A DNA stretch of 47,712 bases from Clostridiales bacterium (GTDB taxonomy: Bacteria > Bacillota > Clostridia > Saccharofermentanales > Saccharofermentanaceae), in contig JAFZVF010000023.1 of assembly GCA_017617935.1 (NCBI GenBank), positions 1 to 47,712 of the forward strand, in the 5' to 3' direction. How positions within the stretch are numbered: position 1 is the stretch's first letter; each line of letters begins with the position of its first letter. This document shows positions 23,626-32,141 of this stretch, piece by piece. Made by a program: the position numbers and the translations under genes. The notes below the pieces were generated by a model. The model saw nothing but the letters and a program-made list of their open reading frames with translations. It made no database searches and had not been told where the DNA came from.

Positions 23626-24402
23626 ATGAGATACTTCGACACATACATTCCACAAGAGTATTTGGCTCTTAAGATCAACTACTGCCGCCAACAACTGAAG
23701 TTGCTGCCTCAAGTCAGCGTGAATGAATTCAATTACAAAGGAGGGCAAAGAAAAAGAGTAGTGGTTGGCAGTCACCGATACAGCCTGGAAACACCGGAAG
23801 GCAACAAGTATTACAGAGTCATGCTCCTCCGAAACGACCTGGAAGAAAAGCTGCAGATCTATGAGGCGATTTGGAAACACAACTTCCTGAAGCCGGTACC
23901 TGAATACGAGGTGCCCAAGATTGCCAGGACCTTGAACACCGGCTATGAAAAAGTCGTCTTGAATAAGGATTTCTTTAACAGCCTTAAGGAAGACGCCAAC
24001 AAAAACTACTCAAAGTCCAAGGCGTATGCGTTTAATGGGATCAATTACCGTTCCGCCGCTGAGCGCGAGATCGCCATCTTCTACACTGAAGCCGGGATAC
24101 CGTTTAAATACGAGCCCGAGGTCTGGTTTAACGGCATGAGCAAACCTGCTTATCCAGATTTTGTCTTATTGATCCCCGAGCTGGACACGTGCAAGTTTCA
24201 TGAGCATTGCGGCTTGATTAACTACAACAACTATGTAAGGGATCTGACGCTTAAATGCGGCACGTATTCCGGCGCCGGTCTGATGCTGGATCAGGACGTT
24301 TACTTTACTTACAGTTCTGATGACGTAAATCTCGATATCCGCTACTTGGCTGCAAAGCTTAACGCCGTGGTTTACGGAACCATGCTCAATTTCAATCAGT
24401 AA
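23626..24402 (+). CDS. PD-(D/E)XK-like nuclease-fold protein
   Basis: 258 residues. The C-terminal half has the marks of a restriction-endonuclease-like fold: YRSAAEREIAIFYTEAGIPFKYEPE (first helix with E146/E148), PDF at 177-179 and HEHCG at 192-196, which takes the place of the E-x-K motif as in some UvrD-linked and very-short-patch-like nucleases (EH-x-G). The N-terminal 130 residues are helical and unassigned. The family appears in Clostridia as single proteins of unknown role; DNA cleavage or repair is an inference. No clear Shine-Dalgarno precedes ATG 23626 (AAGAGC only). The gene sits just after repeat element A. Confidence 0.6.
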   Translation: MRYFDTYIPQEYLALKINYCRQQLKLLPQVSVNEFNYKGGQRKRVVVGSHRYSLETPEGNKYYRVMLLRNDLEEKLQIYEAIWKHNFLKPVPEYEVPKIARTLNTGYEKVVLNKDFFNSLKEDANKNYSKSKAYAFNGINYRSAAEREIAIFYTEAGIPFKYEPEVWFNGMSKPAYPDFVLLIPELDTCKFHEHCGLINYNNYVRDLTLKCGTYSGAGLMLDQDVYFTYSSDDVNLDIRYLAAKLNAVVYGTMLNFNQ

Positions 24403-24478
24403 ACGGGAACGACAAAAACAAGCGCAAAAGCTAAAACTGTGGTACGCTATTGCTAATCACTCAAAAAGGAGTCTACCT

Positions 24479-24871
24479 ATGGCTTTACAGGAATCCGGTG
24501 AGATGTATCTCGAGACCATATACGTCCTTTCACAGAAATCAGAAGAAGTGCGCGCGATCGACGTCGGCGAGTACATGGGATTCTCAAAGCCGTCCGTAAG
24601 CCGCGCCCTGGGGCTCCTGCGCGAGGAAGGCCTCGTAAAGAACGACGCAAACGGCTACCTCAAGCTCACAAAGGCGGGCGAGATCCACGCAAAGCGGATC
24701 TACGAGCGCCACACCCTGCTCACGCAGCTTTTCATCAATCTCGGCGTTGACGAGAAGATCGCCGCAGAGGACGCGTGCCGCATCGAGCACTACATCAGCG
24801 ACGAAACTTTTGAAGCCATAAAGACGCACGCAAAGGATTTCGGAAAGAAAAAACCGGACGGAAAAGCCTGA
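24479..24871 (+). CDS. DtxR-family metal-dependent repressor, iron-type ligands
   Basis: 130 residues: a winged helix-turn-helix (about 25-65, with FSKPSVSRALGLLREEGLV) and the metal-binding dimerisation domain. Aligned to MntR, the ligands are M9, E12, H78, C100, E103 and H104. MntR has Asp and Glu where this protein has Met and Cys; DtxR and IdeR have Met and Cys. The protein is therefore predicted to respond to ferrous iron rather than manganese. There is no SH3-like domain, as in other short members. ATG follows AAAAGGAG. The stop TGA abuts the stop of the convergent next gene, forming TGATCA. Confidence 0.85.
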   Translation: MALQESGEMYLETIYVLSQKSEEVRAIDVGEYMGFSKPSVSRALGLLREEGLVKNDANGYLKLTKAGEIHAKRIYERHTLLTQLFINLGVDEKIAAEDACRIEHYISDETFEAIKTHAKDFGKKKPDGKA

Positions 24872-25489
24872 TCACCACAAAAAGATCAGAAGCGCAGTAA
24901 ACATTATCACGCCCGCTATGTTGCCCTTAGCGGGTATTTTTGTCGGCAGGATCGCAAGAAAGATCGGCACGGTGTTGAAAAAGCAGGCCCACCACGGCAG
25001 GTTCGTCTGACCCGTCGCTATGCCGACCAGGAGGGTCATGGCAAACGCGAAAAGCCCGAAATAGCCTGCGATCATGCAGGCTGCCGTCTGCTTCTGGAAG
25101 GTGAGGACGGCGTCCCTTGCCATAACCGTGCGCTCCATCTTTATGTAAAACCACTCCACGAAGCCGCAGATCACGTGATGGACGACGATCGGGACGATGA
25201 AGACCACGGAAAAGATCAGCATCAAGGTGCCGCAGATCTTTGAATGGCCGTACATCCAGTTGGAAACGGCGAGATAGCCGAACGCGAACAGCATTATCGA
25301 AAAGGTCCCAAGGATCACGGAACACATCGGGTTTGAAGGCGGCATGCCGGCAAACTCCCTTTTCATCATTTCAGGAGTCTTGATGCATTTGAGGTCAAGC
25401 CAGCCCTTCTTGCCGTAGCTTAAAAGGCAGTCGCAGATCCCGCAAAGGATATGTCCAATTATCGCTGCAAAAAGAAATATCTTCAGCAT
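24872..25489 (-). CDS. Membrane protein, DUF6796-like
   Basis: 205 residues with about six membrane spans. Motifs such as HILCGICDCLLSYGKKG near the start, HHVICGFVEWFYIKMERT in the middle and LPWWACFFNTVPIF near the end match my recollection of DUF6796 proteins, whose function is unknown. ATG 25489 is preceded by a weak GTAGGGA; an upstream frame to 25525 adds a basic stretch without a ribosome site. It converges on the DtxR-type gene with no bases between the stop codons. Confidence 0.65.
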   Translation of the reverse strand: MLKIFLFAAIIGHILCGICDCLLSYGKKGWLDLKCIKTPEMMKREFAGMPPSNPMCSVILGTFSIMLFAFGYLAVSNWMYGHSKICGTLMLIFSVVFIVPIVVHHVICGFVEWFYIKMERTVMARDAVLTFQKQTAACMIAGYFGLFAFAMTLLVGIATGQTNLPWWACFFNTVPIFLAILPTKIPAKGNIAGVIMFTALLIFLW

Positions 25490-25568
25490 GTTCCCTACCG
25501 GTCCCCTCCGATCAGATGACAACATTTTAAATGTATTTACGGTTTAGGTGGGGCTTATTAACAGATAT

Positions 25569-25601
25569 GTTAAAGTAATTTAACTTTTCATATACTATAA
25601 T
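25569..25601 (+). promoter_or_regulatory. Promoter region of the 25641 gene
   Basis: A perfect TATAAT (25596-25601) is preceded by the palindrome GTTAAA-GTAA-TTTAAC (25569-25584), which lies where a -35 or an operator would be. No consensus -35 is present. Confidence 0.5.
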
Positions 25602-25640
25602 TAACTTGTATCACTATCAAGAGCGACACAAGGGGCGTTT

Positions 25641-28600
25641 ATGACCAGGCAGGACGACATTTTCAAAAAGATCTCCGAATCACTTCTGACGGACTATTCG
25701 AGCGTTTATTACGTCAATGCGGTCACGAACGAGTACTGCTGGTATTCCGTAAACCCCGCGTTCCATTCGCTGAAGCTCGAGCAGGGCGGCGACGACTTTT
25801 TCAAAAACATCATTGAAGACTGCAAAAAGGTGGTCTACGAAGAAGACCAGCACATTTTCATTGAGGACATCCAGAAGGACAAACTGCTCAGCGCCATGAA
25901 GAATGGTGACACGCTGAACGTTGAATACCGCCTCGTGATCGACGGCGTCCCGACCTGGCATGCACTGAAGGTCATCCACGGTATAGACGAGGAAACCGAT
26001 TATTTCATCCTGGGCGTCATCAACATCGACGAGGAACACCGCCGCAAAGATGAGGAAAAAGAGACCGCGCGTCAGAAGGAAGTATTCAACCAGATCACGG
26101 CGAGCCTCGCGGGACAGTATGACACGCTCTATTACATCGATCTGAAAACGAACACCTACGTTGAGATCTCCTCGACTGATGAATACAAGAAACTCAACGT
26201 GCCCGCGACGGGAAGCGACTTTTTCGCCGAGAGCAGGCGAAGCATCCGCAAATACGTGCATCCCGAGGACCAGGCAAGAGTCATCAAATACCATTACAAG
26301 GATGCGATGCTGAACAACCTGAAGCACAGGAATTCCTTCTCTGCCGAATGGCGCCTTGTCGTAGGCGAGCAGGTCAAAAACATCAGGCACACCGAGATCA
26401 TGTCGAGCGACAAGAAGCACATCATCGTATGTATCGAGAACATCGACGACGAGGTCAAGGAACGGGCAAAGCTTTCTGCGAAGATGCAAAAGGGCGCCAC
26501 CTACACGCACATCGCCGTCACCCTCGCGACCCAATACGACCTGATCTACTACATCGACGTCAACACGGAGCACTACATGGAGTTCGCGACGCGCAAACTC
26601 TATGGCGAACTGGAGATCCAGGAGGAAGGCGACAACTTTTTCGCCACGGCCGACAAGAATGCAGACATGGTCATCTTCCCTGACGACAGGGACCGCATAA
26701 AGAGTTTCCTCAACAAGGACAACCTCATCACACAGCTCGAAAAGAGCTCCCAGCTGATCCAGGATTACCGCATGGTCGTAGGCAACGGCAATCCTCAGTA
26801 CACGAGGATGATCGTGAGCTGGTCCGCGGACAAGTCGCACTTCATCATGTGCATCGAAAACCGCGAAGAGCACGTCAAAAAGGAGCAGGAGCAGCTCCAG
26901 GCGCTCACGCTCGCAAACGAGATCGCCCGCAAGGACAGCCTTACGAGCACGAGGAACAAGACCGCTTACAAGGAATTCGAAAAGAGCCTCCAGGGCGAGA
27001 TCGACAGCCATTCCGCCGATTCGTTCTGCATAGCGATCTGTGACTTAAACGACCTGAAGCTCATCAACGACACGCAGGGTCACGCCGCAGGCGACGAATA
27101 CATCAAGACTTCCTGCAAGCTGATCTGTCGCCTGTTCTCGCACAGCCCCGTTTTCAGGATCGGCGGCGACGAATTCGTCGTCATCTTGAGAGGCCTGGAC
27201 TACATCGAGCGCGAGAATCTCGTTTCCGTTTTCAGAAGACAGGTTGAGGACAACATCAGGATAGGCTCGGGTCCCGTTGTCGCAATGGGCGTTGCGGAAT
27301 ATCAGCCAAATTCCGACAAGACCGTCGCGGAGATATTCAAGCGCGCCGATGACCGCATGTACGAGGACAAAAAGCGTCTCAAGGAGATCAAGCTCCTTGG
27401 CGAGAGCCGTTCGTTAAAGGAAAGGTCCTCCGAGAAGATGATCACGGATGACAGAAGAAAGATGCTCGATGCTCTTTTCAACTCCTATGACGTGGTCTCC
27501 GACGGCACATACATATATCTCTGCGACATGAAATACGACTTCTCCAGGTGGTCCAAGATCGCCGTCGACAAGTACGGTCTTCCGTCCGAATACATGTACG
27601 GCGCGGGCGACATCTGGGAGAACTACATCCACCCGGAAGACAGAGATGCCTATCATAAGGGCATTGACGAGATCTTCGGCGGAAACGTTTCAGGCCACGA
27701 CATGCAGTACCGCGTCAGAAGACCCGACGGCATGTATGACGTCTGCACCTGCAAAGGCATAGTCATCAGAGACACCACGGGCGAGCCCGACTACTTTGTC
27801 GGCACGATCCGCAACCACGCCACACAGGGCCACATCGACTCGCTCACGGGCCTTCGCAACCAGTACGGCTTCTTCGACGATCTCGAAAGCTGCATAAAGA
27901 GAAACGTTTCTGCATACGTCCTTATCGTCGGCATCAGCAAGTTCTCCGAGATCAACGAAGTCCACGGCTACCATTTCGGCAACCGCGTGCTGCAGCTCTA
28001 TGCGCGCAAGGTTTTCGAAACGACGGGCAACAACGGCAACAGTTACAGGATCGACGGAACCAAGTTTGCTGTCATTACCAACTCCCTGTCTGAAGACGAC
28101 ATTCAGGAAAGATACAACGAATTTCGCAACTACTTCAGGGAAGATTTTGAAGTCGACGGCAAGAAGATCCTGCTCGAAGTAAACGGCGGCGCGCTGAAGA
28201 TCGAGCACTTCGAATCCGATTCACAGACTATCTATTCCTGCCTGAACTTCGCTTACGGTGAGTCCAAGACGCGCCATCAGGGCGACCTGGTCTTCTTCCA
28301 CAACGACCTCAACGAGAGCAACGTCCACAGGCTCGAAAAGCTCCATGCGATCCGCGCCTCGATAATGCACGGCTACAGGGGCTTCTACCTCCTCTACCAG
28401 CCCGTGGTCGACGCGAAGACCGAGAAGCTCATCTCCGCGGAAGCACTGCTCAGATGGAAGAACGACAAGTACGGAATGGTCCCGCCGGACCAGTTCATCC
28501 CGCTCCTCGAATCGGATCCCCTCTTCCCCGAGTTAGGCGAATGGATCATCAGGGAAGCCATCTACGCGGCGAAAAAGATCCGCAAGAAGAATCCGAGCTT

Positions 28601-29114
28601 CGTCATCAACATCAACCTTTCGTACACGCAGCTGCAAAAACCCGATTTCGTGGACATGGTGCTGCGCATCCTGAACGAACTCGGCTACCCGCCGGAGCAC
28701 CTCTGCTTCGAGGTCACCGAGCGCTGCAGGTTCCTTGACGTCAAGCTTCTCAAGAACGTCACGACAAGCCTCAAGTCACAGGGCGTCCTCATCGCGCTCG
28801 ACGATTTCGGCACGGGCTTCTCGTCCGTCGGCATCGTAAAAGAGTTGCCGCTGGACATCATCAAGATCGACAAGGCCTTCGTTTCGCAGATCGAGCAGAA
28901 CTCCCAGGACAGGGAGCTTATCAGATACTTTGCAGGTTTGGCGTCGCTCTTCGGCGCAAAGGTCTGCGTTGAGGGTATCGAAACCTCCAAGATGAGGGAC
29001 ATCCTCCAGCAGTTCAACGTCGAGAGCTTCCAGGGCTACTACTACGCAAAGCCCCTCCCGATCGAAAAGGTTTACGATTGGGGTAAAGACGGCGCCGCAC
29101 CCAAAGACGATTAA
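25641..29114 (+). CDS. PAS(3)-GGDEF-PAS-GGDEF*-EAL cyclic-di-GMP enzyme, 1157 aa
   Basis: Three related PAS-like repeats (about residues 10-410) are followed by an intact GGDEF domain (GGDEF at 508-512) and a fourth PAS domain of the PAS_3 type (about 615-730, with NYIHPEDRDAYHKGI and YRVRRPDGMY). A degenerate GGDEF domain comes next (DGTKF at 805-809 instead of GGDEF), then an EAL domain with EAL at 934-936, LDDFGTGFSSVG at 1053-1064 and EGIETSKM. It may both synthesise and hydrolyse cyclic-di-GMP. The N-terminal two thirds clearly resemble the 9318-12761 protein, but the insert between the GGDEF domains differs, so the two probably answer to different inputs. ATG follows AAGGGG. A lipoprotein gene starts 33 bp downstream. 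Confidence 0.9.
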   Translation: MTRQDDIFKKISESLLTDYSSVYYVNAVTNEYCWYSVNPAFHSLKLEQGGDDFFKNIIEDCKKVVYEEDQHIFIEDIQKDKLLSAMKNGDTLNVEYRLVIDGVPTWHALKVIHGIDEETDYFILGVINIDEEHRRKDEEKETARQKEVFNQITASLAGQYDTLYYIDLKTNTYVEISSTDEYKKLNVPATGSDFFAESRRSIRKYVHPEDQARVIKYHYKDAMLNNLKHRNSFSAEWRLVVGEQVKNIRHTEIMSSDKKHIIVCIENIDDEVKERAKLSAKMQKGATYTHIAVTLATQYDLIYYIDVNTEHYMEFATRKLYGELEIQEEGDNFFATADKNADMVIFPDDRDRIKSFLNKDNLITQLEKSSQLIQDYRMVVGNGNPQYTRMIVSWSADKSHFIMCIENREEHVKKEQEQLQALTLANEIARKDSLTSTRNKTAYKEFEKSLQGEIDSHSADSFCIAICDLNDLKLINDTQGHAAGDEYIKTSCKLICRLFSHSPVFRIGGDEFVVILRGLDYIERENLVSVFRRQVEDNIRIGSGPVVAMGVAEYQPNSDKTVAEIFKRADDRMYEDKKRLKEIKLLGESRSLKERSSEKMITDDRRKMLDALFNSYDVVSDGTYIYLCDMKYDFSRWSKIAVDKYGLPSEYMYGAGDIWENYIHPEDRDAYHKGIDEIFGGNVSGHDMQYRVRRPDGMYDVCTCKGIVIRDTTGEPDYFVGTIRNHATQGHIDSLTGLRNQYGFFDDLESCIKRNVSAYVLIVGISKFSEINEVHGYHFGNRVLQLYARKVFETTGNNGNSYRIDGTKFAVITNSLSEDDIQERYNEFRNYFREDFEVDGKKILLEVNGGALKIEHFESDSQTIYSCLNFAYGESKTRHQGDLVFFHNDLNESNVHRLEKLHAIRASIMHGYRGFYLLYQPVVDAKTEKLISAEALLRWKNDKYGMVPPDQFIPLLESDPLFPELGEWIIREAIYAAKKIRKKNPSFVININLSYTQLQKPDFVDMVLRILNELGYPPEHLCFEVTERCRFLDVKLLKNVTTSLKSQGVLIALDDFGTGFSSVGIVKELPLDIIKIDKAFVSQIEQNSQDRELIRYFAGLASLFGAKVCVEGIETSKMRDILQQFNVESFQGYYYAKPLPIEKVYDWGKDGAAPKDD

Positions 29115-29147
29115 GAGCCACAATCCGGCAGAAAGGTTGGTGTGTTC

Positions 29148-29696
29148 ATGAACAAACGCGTTTTGGCAATCGTCATGTCCGCCTGCATGCTGTCCTCGTT
29201 AACGGCGTGCGACGTTTTCAACGGCCTGATCAATCCGACCGAAAAGCCGACAATGACGATTCCTACGGACACGGAAACCGAGGAAACTACCACCACGGAA
29301 GCTACAACTGAAGAGACCGCCACTACCGAGGAAACGACGACCACCACCGCCGAGGCGACGGCCTCCGAAGACGCCACCATGGCAGACGTGACCGATCCGG
29401 CCGACACTTCCGCGCCGTCCGCTACCGCCACCCCCAAGCCCGCCAAGAAGCCGTCCTCCATCCCCAAGGGCTGGCAAAAGGTAAAGGCCGCTTACGGCAA
29501 AAAGTACAAAGGCAAATACGTCTACGTCATCATGAAGAACTACCAGTACAAGGGCTGGTACAACGGCAAGTGGATAAAGCTCTACGATGACACTTATACA
29601 GTTGATGACGACGGCGAAAACCACATCGAAGGCGTGACCCTTTACCGCGACAAGAACGAAAAGTACATATACGCCGAGTTCCAGGAAAAACGGTAA
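29148..29696 (+). CDS. Small secreted lipoprotein with Thr/Glu-rich linker
   Basis: 182 residues. Signal peptide with lipobox SLTAC (cysteine at about residue 21), a linker of about 80 residues made almost only of Thr, Glu and Ala, then a compact C-terminal domain of about 75 residues rich in Tyr, Lys and Trp (KGWQKVKAAYGKKYKGKYVYV, YKGWYNGKWIKLYDD). It should be displayed on the cell surface; the aromatic end may bind a polymer. ATG 29148 follows AAAGG; a GTG six bases earlier is less likely. It is close behind the GGDEF/EAL gene and shares its transcription direction, so it may be a co-expressed output of that signalling protein. Confidence 0.7.
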   Translation: MNKRVLAIVMSACMLSSLTACDVFNGLINPTEKPTMTIPTDTETEETTTTEATTEETATTEETTTTTAEATASEDATMADVTDPADTSAPSATATPKPAKKPSSIPKGWQKVKAAYGKKYKGKYVYVIMKNYQYKGWYNGKWIKLYDDTYTVDDDGENHIEGVTLYRDKNEKYIYAEFQEKR

Positions 29697-29716
29697 GCAC
29701 AAGTCTTCATTATATG

Positions 29717-29748
29717 TCCGGTCCCACTCCCGGGGCCGGATTTTTGTT
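29717..29748 (+). terminator. Terminator after the lipoprotein gene
   Basis: CCGGTCCC and GGGGCCGG pair (one G-T pair) around a six-base loop, followed by ATTTTTG. Confidence 0.7.
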
Positions 29749-29875
29749 TAATTCCAAGATTACCTGCCAAGGTTCGGCCAAAGTTGCCCGATAACTTGGA
29801 ATATTGTTCAAATAGCGGCTTAATTCCATGTTTACCTGCCAAGATTCTCAAAAAGTTGGCAGGTAATCTTGGAAC
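29749..29875. repeat. Two tandem dyads at a 72-bp period (array C)
   Basis: Units begin TAATTCC at 29749 and again at 29821, exactly 72 bp apart, and each ends in CTTGGAA about 50 bp later. Unit two is a nearly perfect hairpin (TTACCTGCCAA with TTGGCAGGTAA); unit one has a weaker one. The dyad words differ from those of the 7435 array, but the 72-bp period and 52-54-bp dyad length are the same. Confidence 0.75.
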
Positions 29876-30030
29876 GGCAGATGAATAATCCCCCACCCAA
29901 CTTTCCACACCCCTTATTCTTGATTTTGCCCCCATACTAATACGCGCCCGACAATGTATAATTGAATAAGCTTAAATGAACACTTCATCTTGCGGCAATC
30001 GCGCGGATCAGGTGTCGGAAAGGTGCTTTT

Positions 30031-30996
30031 ATGAACTCATTCTCCGAAAAGATACTCAATAACGTTAATAAAGTCATCGTCGGAAAAGACGACCAGATCG
30101 AGCTGCTCCTGATCTCCCTTCTGGTCGGCGGACACGTGCTCTTGGAAGACGTTCCGGGAACCGGCAAGACCAAGACTGCAAAAGCTTTGGCGGCATCGCT
30201 CGACCTTGATTTCAAGCGCGTGCAGTTCACTATCGACCTTCTGCCTTCCGACCTGACGGGCATCAATTTCTTCGACCGCGAGGCGAACTCCTTCGTCTTC
30301 AGAAAGGGCCCGATCTTCACGAACATCCTGCTTGCCGACGAGATCAACCGCGCGACCGCAAGGACGCAGTCGAGCCTTCTCGAGTGCATGGAGGAAAAGC
30401 AGGTCACGGTCGACGGCGACACCAAGAAATTGGAGCCCCCGTTCCTCGTAATCGCGACGCAGAATCCGGTCGAATCGCAGGGCACGTTCCCGCTTCCCGA
30501 GGCGCAGCTCGACCGTTTCCTCATGATGATAAAGATGAACTATCCCACACATGGTGAAAGCATAGACATCCTCAAGCGCTTTGCGACTGAGGACCCGCTC
30601 GACACGCTCGCGCCCGTCACTACAAGGGAAGAGCTTGCCCAGATGCAGGAGCAGGTCAAGAAGATCTTCGTTTCAGACCTCCTGTACGACTACGCGGCAA
30701 AGATCGTTGAAGCGACCAGGGAATCTGACGACGTCGCCGTCGGAGCGAGCCCCCGTGCGCTTCTCGCGTTCGTGGCTGCAGCAAAGGCAAGGGCTTTCGT
30801 AAGAGACCGCACAAACTGCATCCCGGATGACTTCAAGGCCCTCGCAGTGCCTGTTCTTGCGCACCGCCTGACGGTAAGGCTCCAGAGGGCCGTTTCGAAG
30901 GATGTAAAGTTCCTTTCGAAGCGCGACGTGGCAGAAGAGCTCATGGGCAAGATCTTGGACGAAGTACCCTGCCCGACCGAAGACTTCAGCAGATAA
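30031..30996 (+). CDS. MoxR-type AAA+ ATPase
   Basis: 321 residues. Walker A VPGTGKTK (41-48), Walker B LLADEINRA, sensor 1 ATQNPVE, sensor 2 region GASPRALLAF; ends in DEVPCP. MoxR ATPases act as chaperones for assembling protein complexes, often with a DUF58 partner carrying a von Willebrand-like region. It is the first gene of a three-gene operon with the DUF58 protein and a membrane protein, an arrangement widespread in bacteria and tied to cell-envelope or stress functions. ATG 30031 follows GGAAAGG. Confidence 0.93.
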   Translation: MNSFSEKILNNVNKVIVGKDDQIELLLISLLVGGHVLLEDVPGTGKTKTAKALAASLDLDFKRVQFTIDLLPSDLTGINFFDREANSFVFRKGPIFTNILLADEINRATARTQSSLLECMEEKQVTVDGDTKKLEPPFLVIATQNPVESQGTFPLPEAQLDRFLMMIKMNYPTHGESIDILKRFATEDPLDTLAPVTTREELAQMQEQVKKIFVSDLLYDYAAKIVEATRESDDVAVGASPRALLAFVAAAKARAFVRDRTNCIPDDFKALAVPVLAHRLTVRLQRAVSKDVKFLSKRDVAEELMGKILDEVPCPTEDFSR

Positions 30997-31007
30997 TCAG
31001 CAGATAA

Positions 31008-32141
31008 ATGGAAGTCCTGGTTCTCGTCGGAATACTCATTGCTGTTGTTGTAGTAGAGATCGTCTACTACCGTCTGCACGCGCTCGACAACTTAAGGCTT
31101 AAGGTCGACTTTTCCAAGAACATAGCGGACTGCGGCGAGGACATCGAGCTCATCGAGGTGGTCGAAAACAAGAAACGCCTGCCGCTTCCGTTCATCATCC
31201 TCAAGTTCGCGACGCCCCTTGAGCTCAAGTTCTACGATGCTTTAAAAACGCCCACCTCCGACTTCACGTACCGTGAAGACATGCTGACCATGAAGCCGTT
31301 TTCCAAGCACACGCGCCGCATCAAGGTAAAGTGTTCCAAGCGCGGCTACTACGTGTTCCCGAGAGTCGGCATCACCACCTCCGACATGTTCCTTTTCGAA
31401 AGGTTCACGAAGGATTTCGATAACGCAGCTAACCTCATGGTGCTCCCGAAAGTCCTGAAAACAAGCATCACGGAGATCCTCATGTCCGTCACCTTAAGCG
31501 AGCTCCAGTGCAGGAGGACGCTCATCACGGATCCCTTCTCGCTCGCTGGGATAAGAGAATACGGGCCGAACGACCCGATGAAGAGCATCAACTGGAAGGC
31601 AAGCGCCAGGGTCGGCGAACTGATGGTCAACCAGAACGCGTCAACTTGCGCCCAGAAGGTCAACATTTTCTTGAACCTCGAGGCTTATAACCCCAAGGGC
31701 TCCACGCAGCTCCTCGAATCGGCGATCAGCCTTGCATACACTTATCTTCTTGAGCTGGCAAAACTGAACATTCCCGCTTCCATTATCACGAACGGCCGCG
31801 ACGTCCTGTCAGACCTTCCCGTCGTCTCAGAATACGATCCAAGCTCCGCCGCCGTCACCAAGCGCGGCATAATGCTCGCGGGCATCGACCTTAGAAAACA
31901 CGCGGTGTCTTTCGCCGGCATCCTCGAAAAATACTTGTCGTCCACTGACCAAGGCGACTTCATCCTGATAATATCGCCCAAGTACAGCGACGGCTTCCGC
32001 GCCCTCCTGACTGAGCTCAAGACCCTCCGCCCGTCACTTCTCTGGATAATGCCGTGCTACAGCACGACCCCGGAGATCGGCCTTGAGTCTTCGATCTCTG
32101 ATTCATACATGAGATGGGAGGTGTCCGGCAGTGACCAATGA
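31008..32141 (+). CDS. DUF58 domain protein
   Basis: 377 residues. One N-terminal membrane span (about 4-20), a beta-rich part, then the DUF58 signature GIREYGPNDPMKSINWKASA near residues 183-202. The C-terminal part resembles a von Willebrand-type fold. Partner of the MoxR ATPase encoded 11 bp upstream. The stop codon overlaps the start of the next gene. Confidence 0.9.
   Translation: MEVLVLVGILIAVVVVEIVYYRLHALDNLRLKVDFSKNIADCGEDIELIEVVENKKRLPLPFIILKFATPLELKFYDALKTPTSDFTYREDMLTMKPFSKHTRRIKVKCSKRGYYVFPRVGITTSDMFLFERFTKDFDNAANLMVLPKVLKTSITEILMSVTLSELQCRRTLITDPFSLAGIREYGPNDPMKSINWKASARVGELMVNQNASTCAQKVNIFLNLEAYNPKGSTQLLESAISLAYTYLLELAKLNIPASIITNGRDVLSDLPVVSEYDPSSAAVTKRGIMLAGIDLRKHAVSFAGILEKYLSSTDQGDFILIISPKYSDGFRALLTELKTLRPSLLWIMPCYSTTPEIGLESSISDSYMRWEVSGSDQ

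Larger units (their letters stand above)
29697..30030. other. Intergenic region before the MoxR operon
   Basis: Holds the terminator of the lipoprotein gene, the dyad array C and the MoxR promoter region with TATAAT at 29957-29962. No other gene is seen. Confidence 0.6.
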
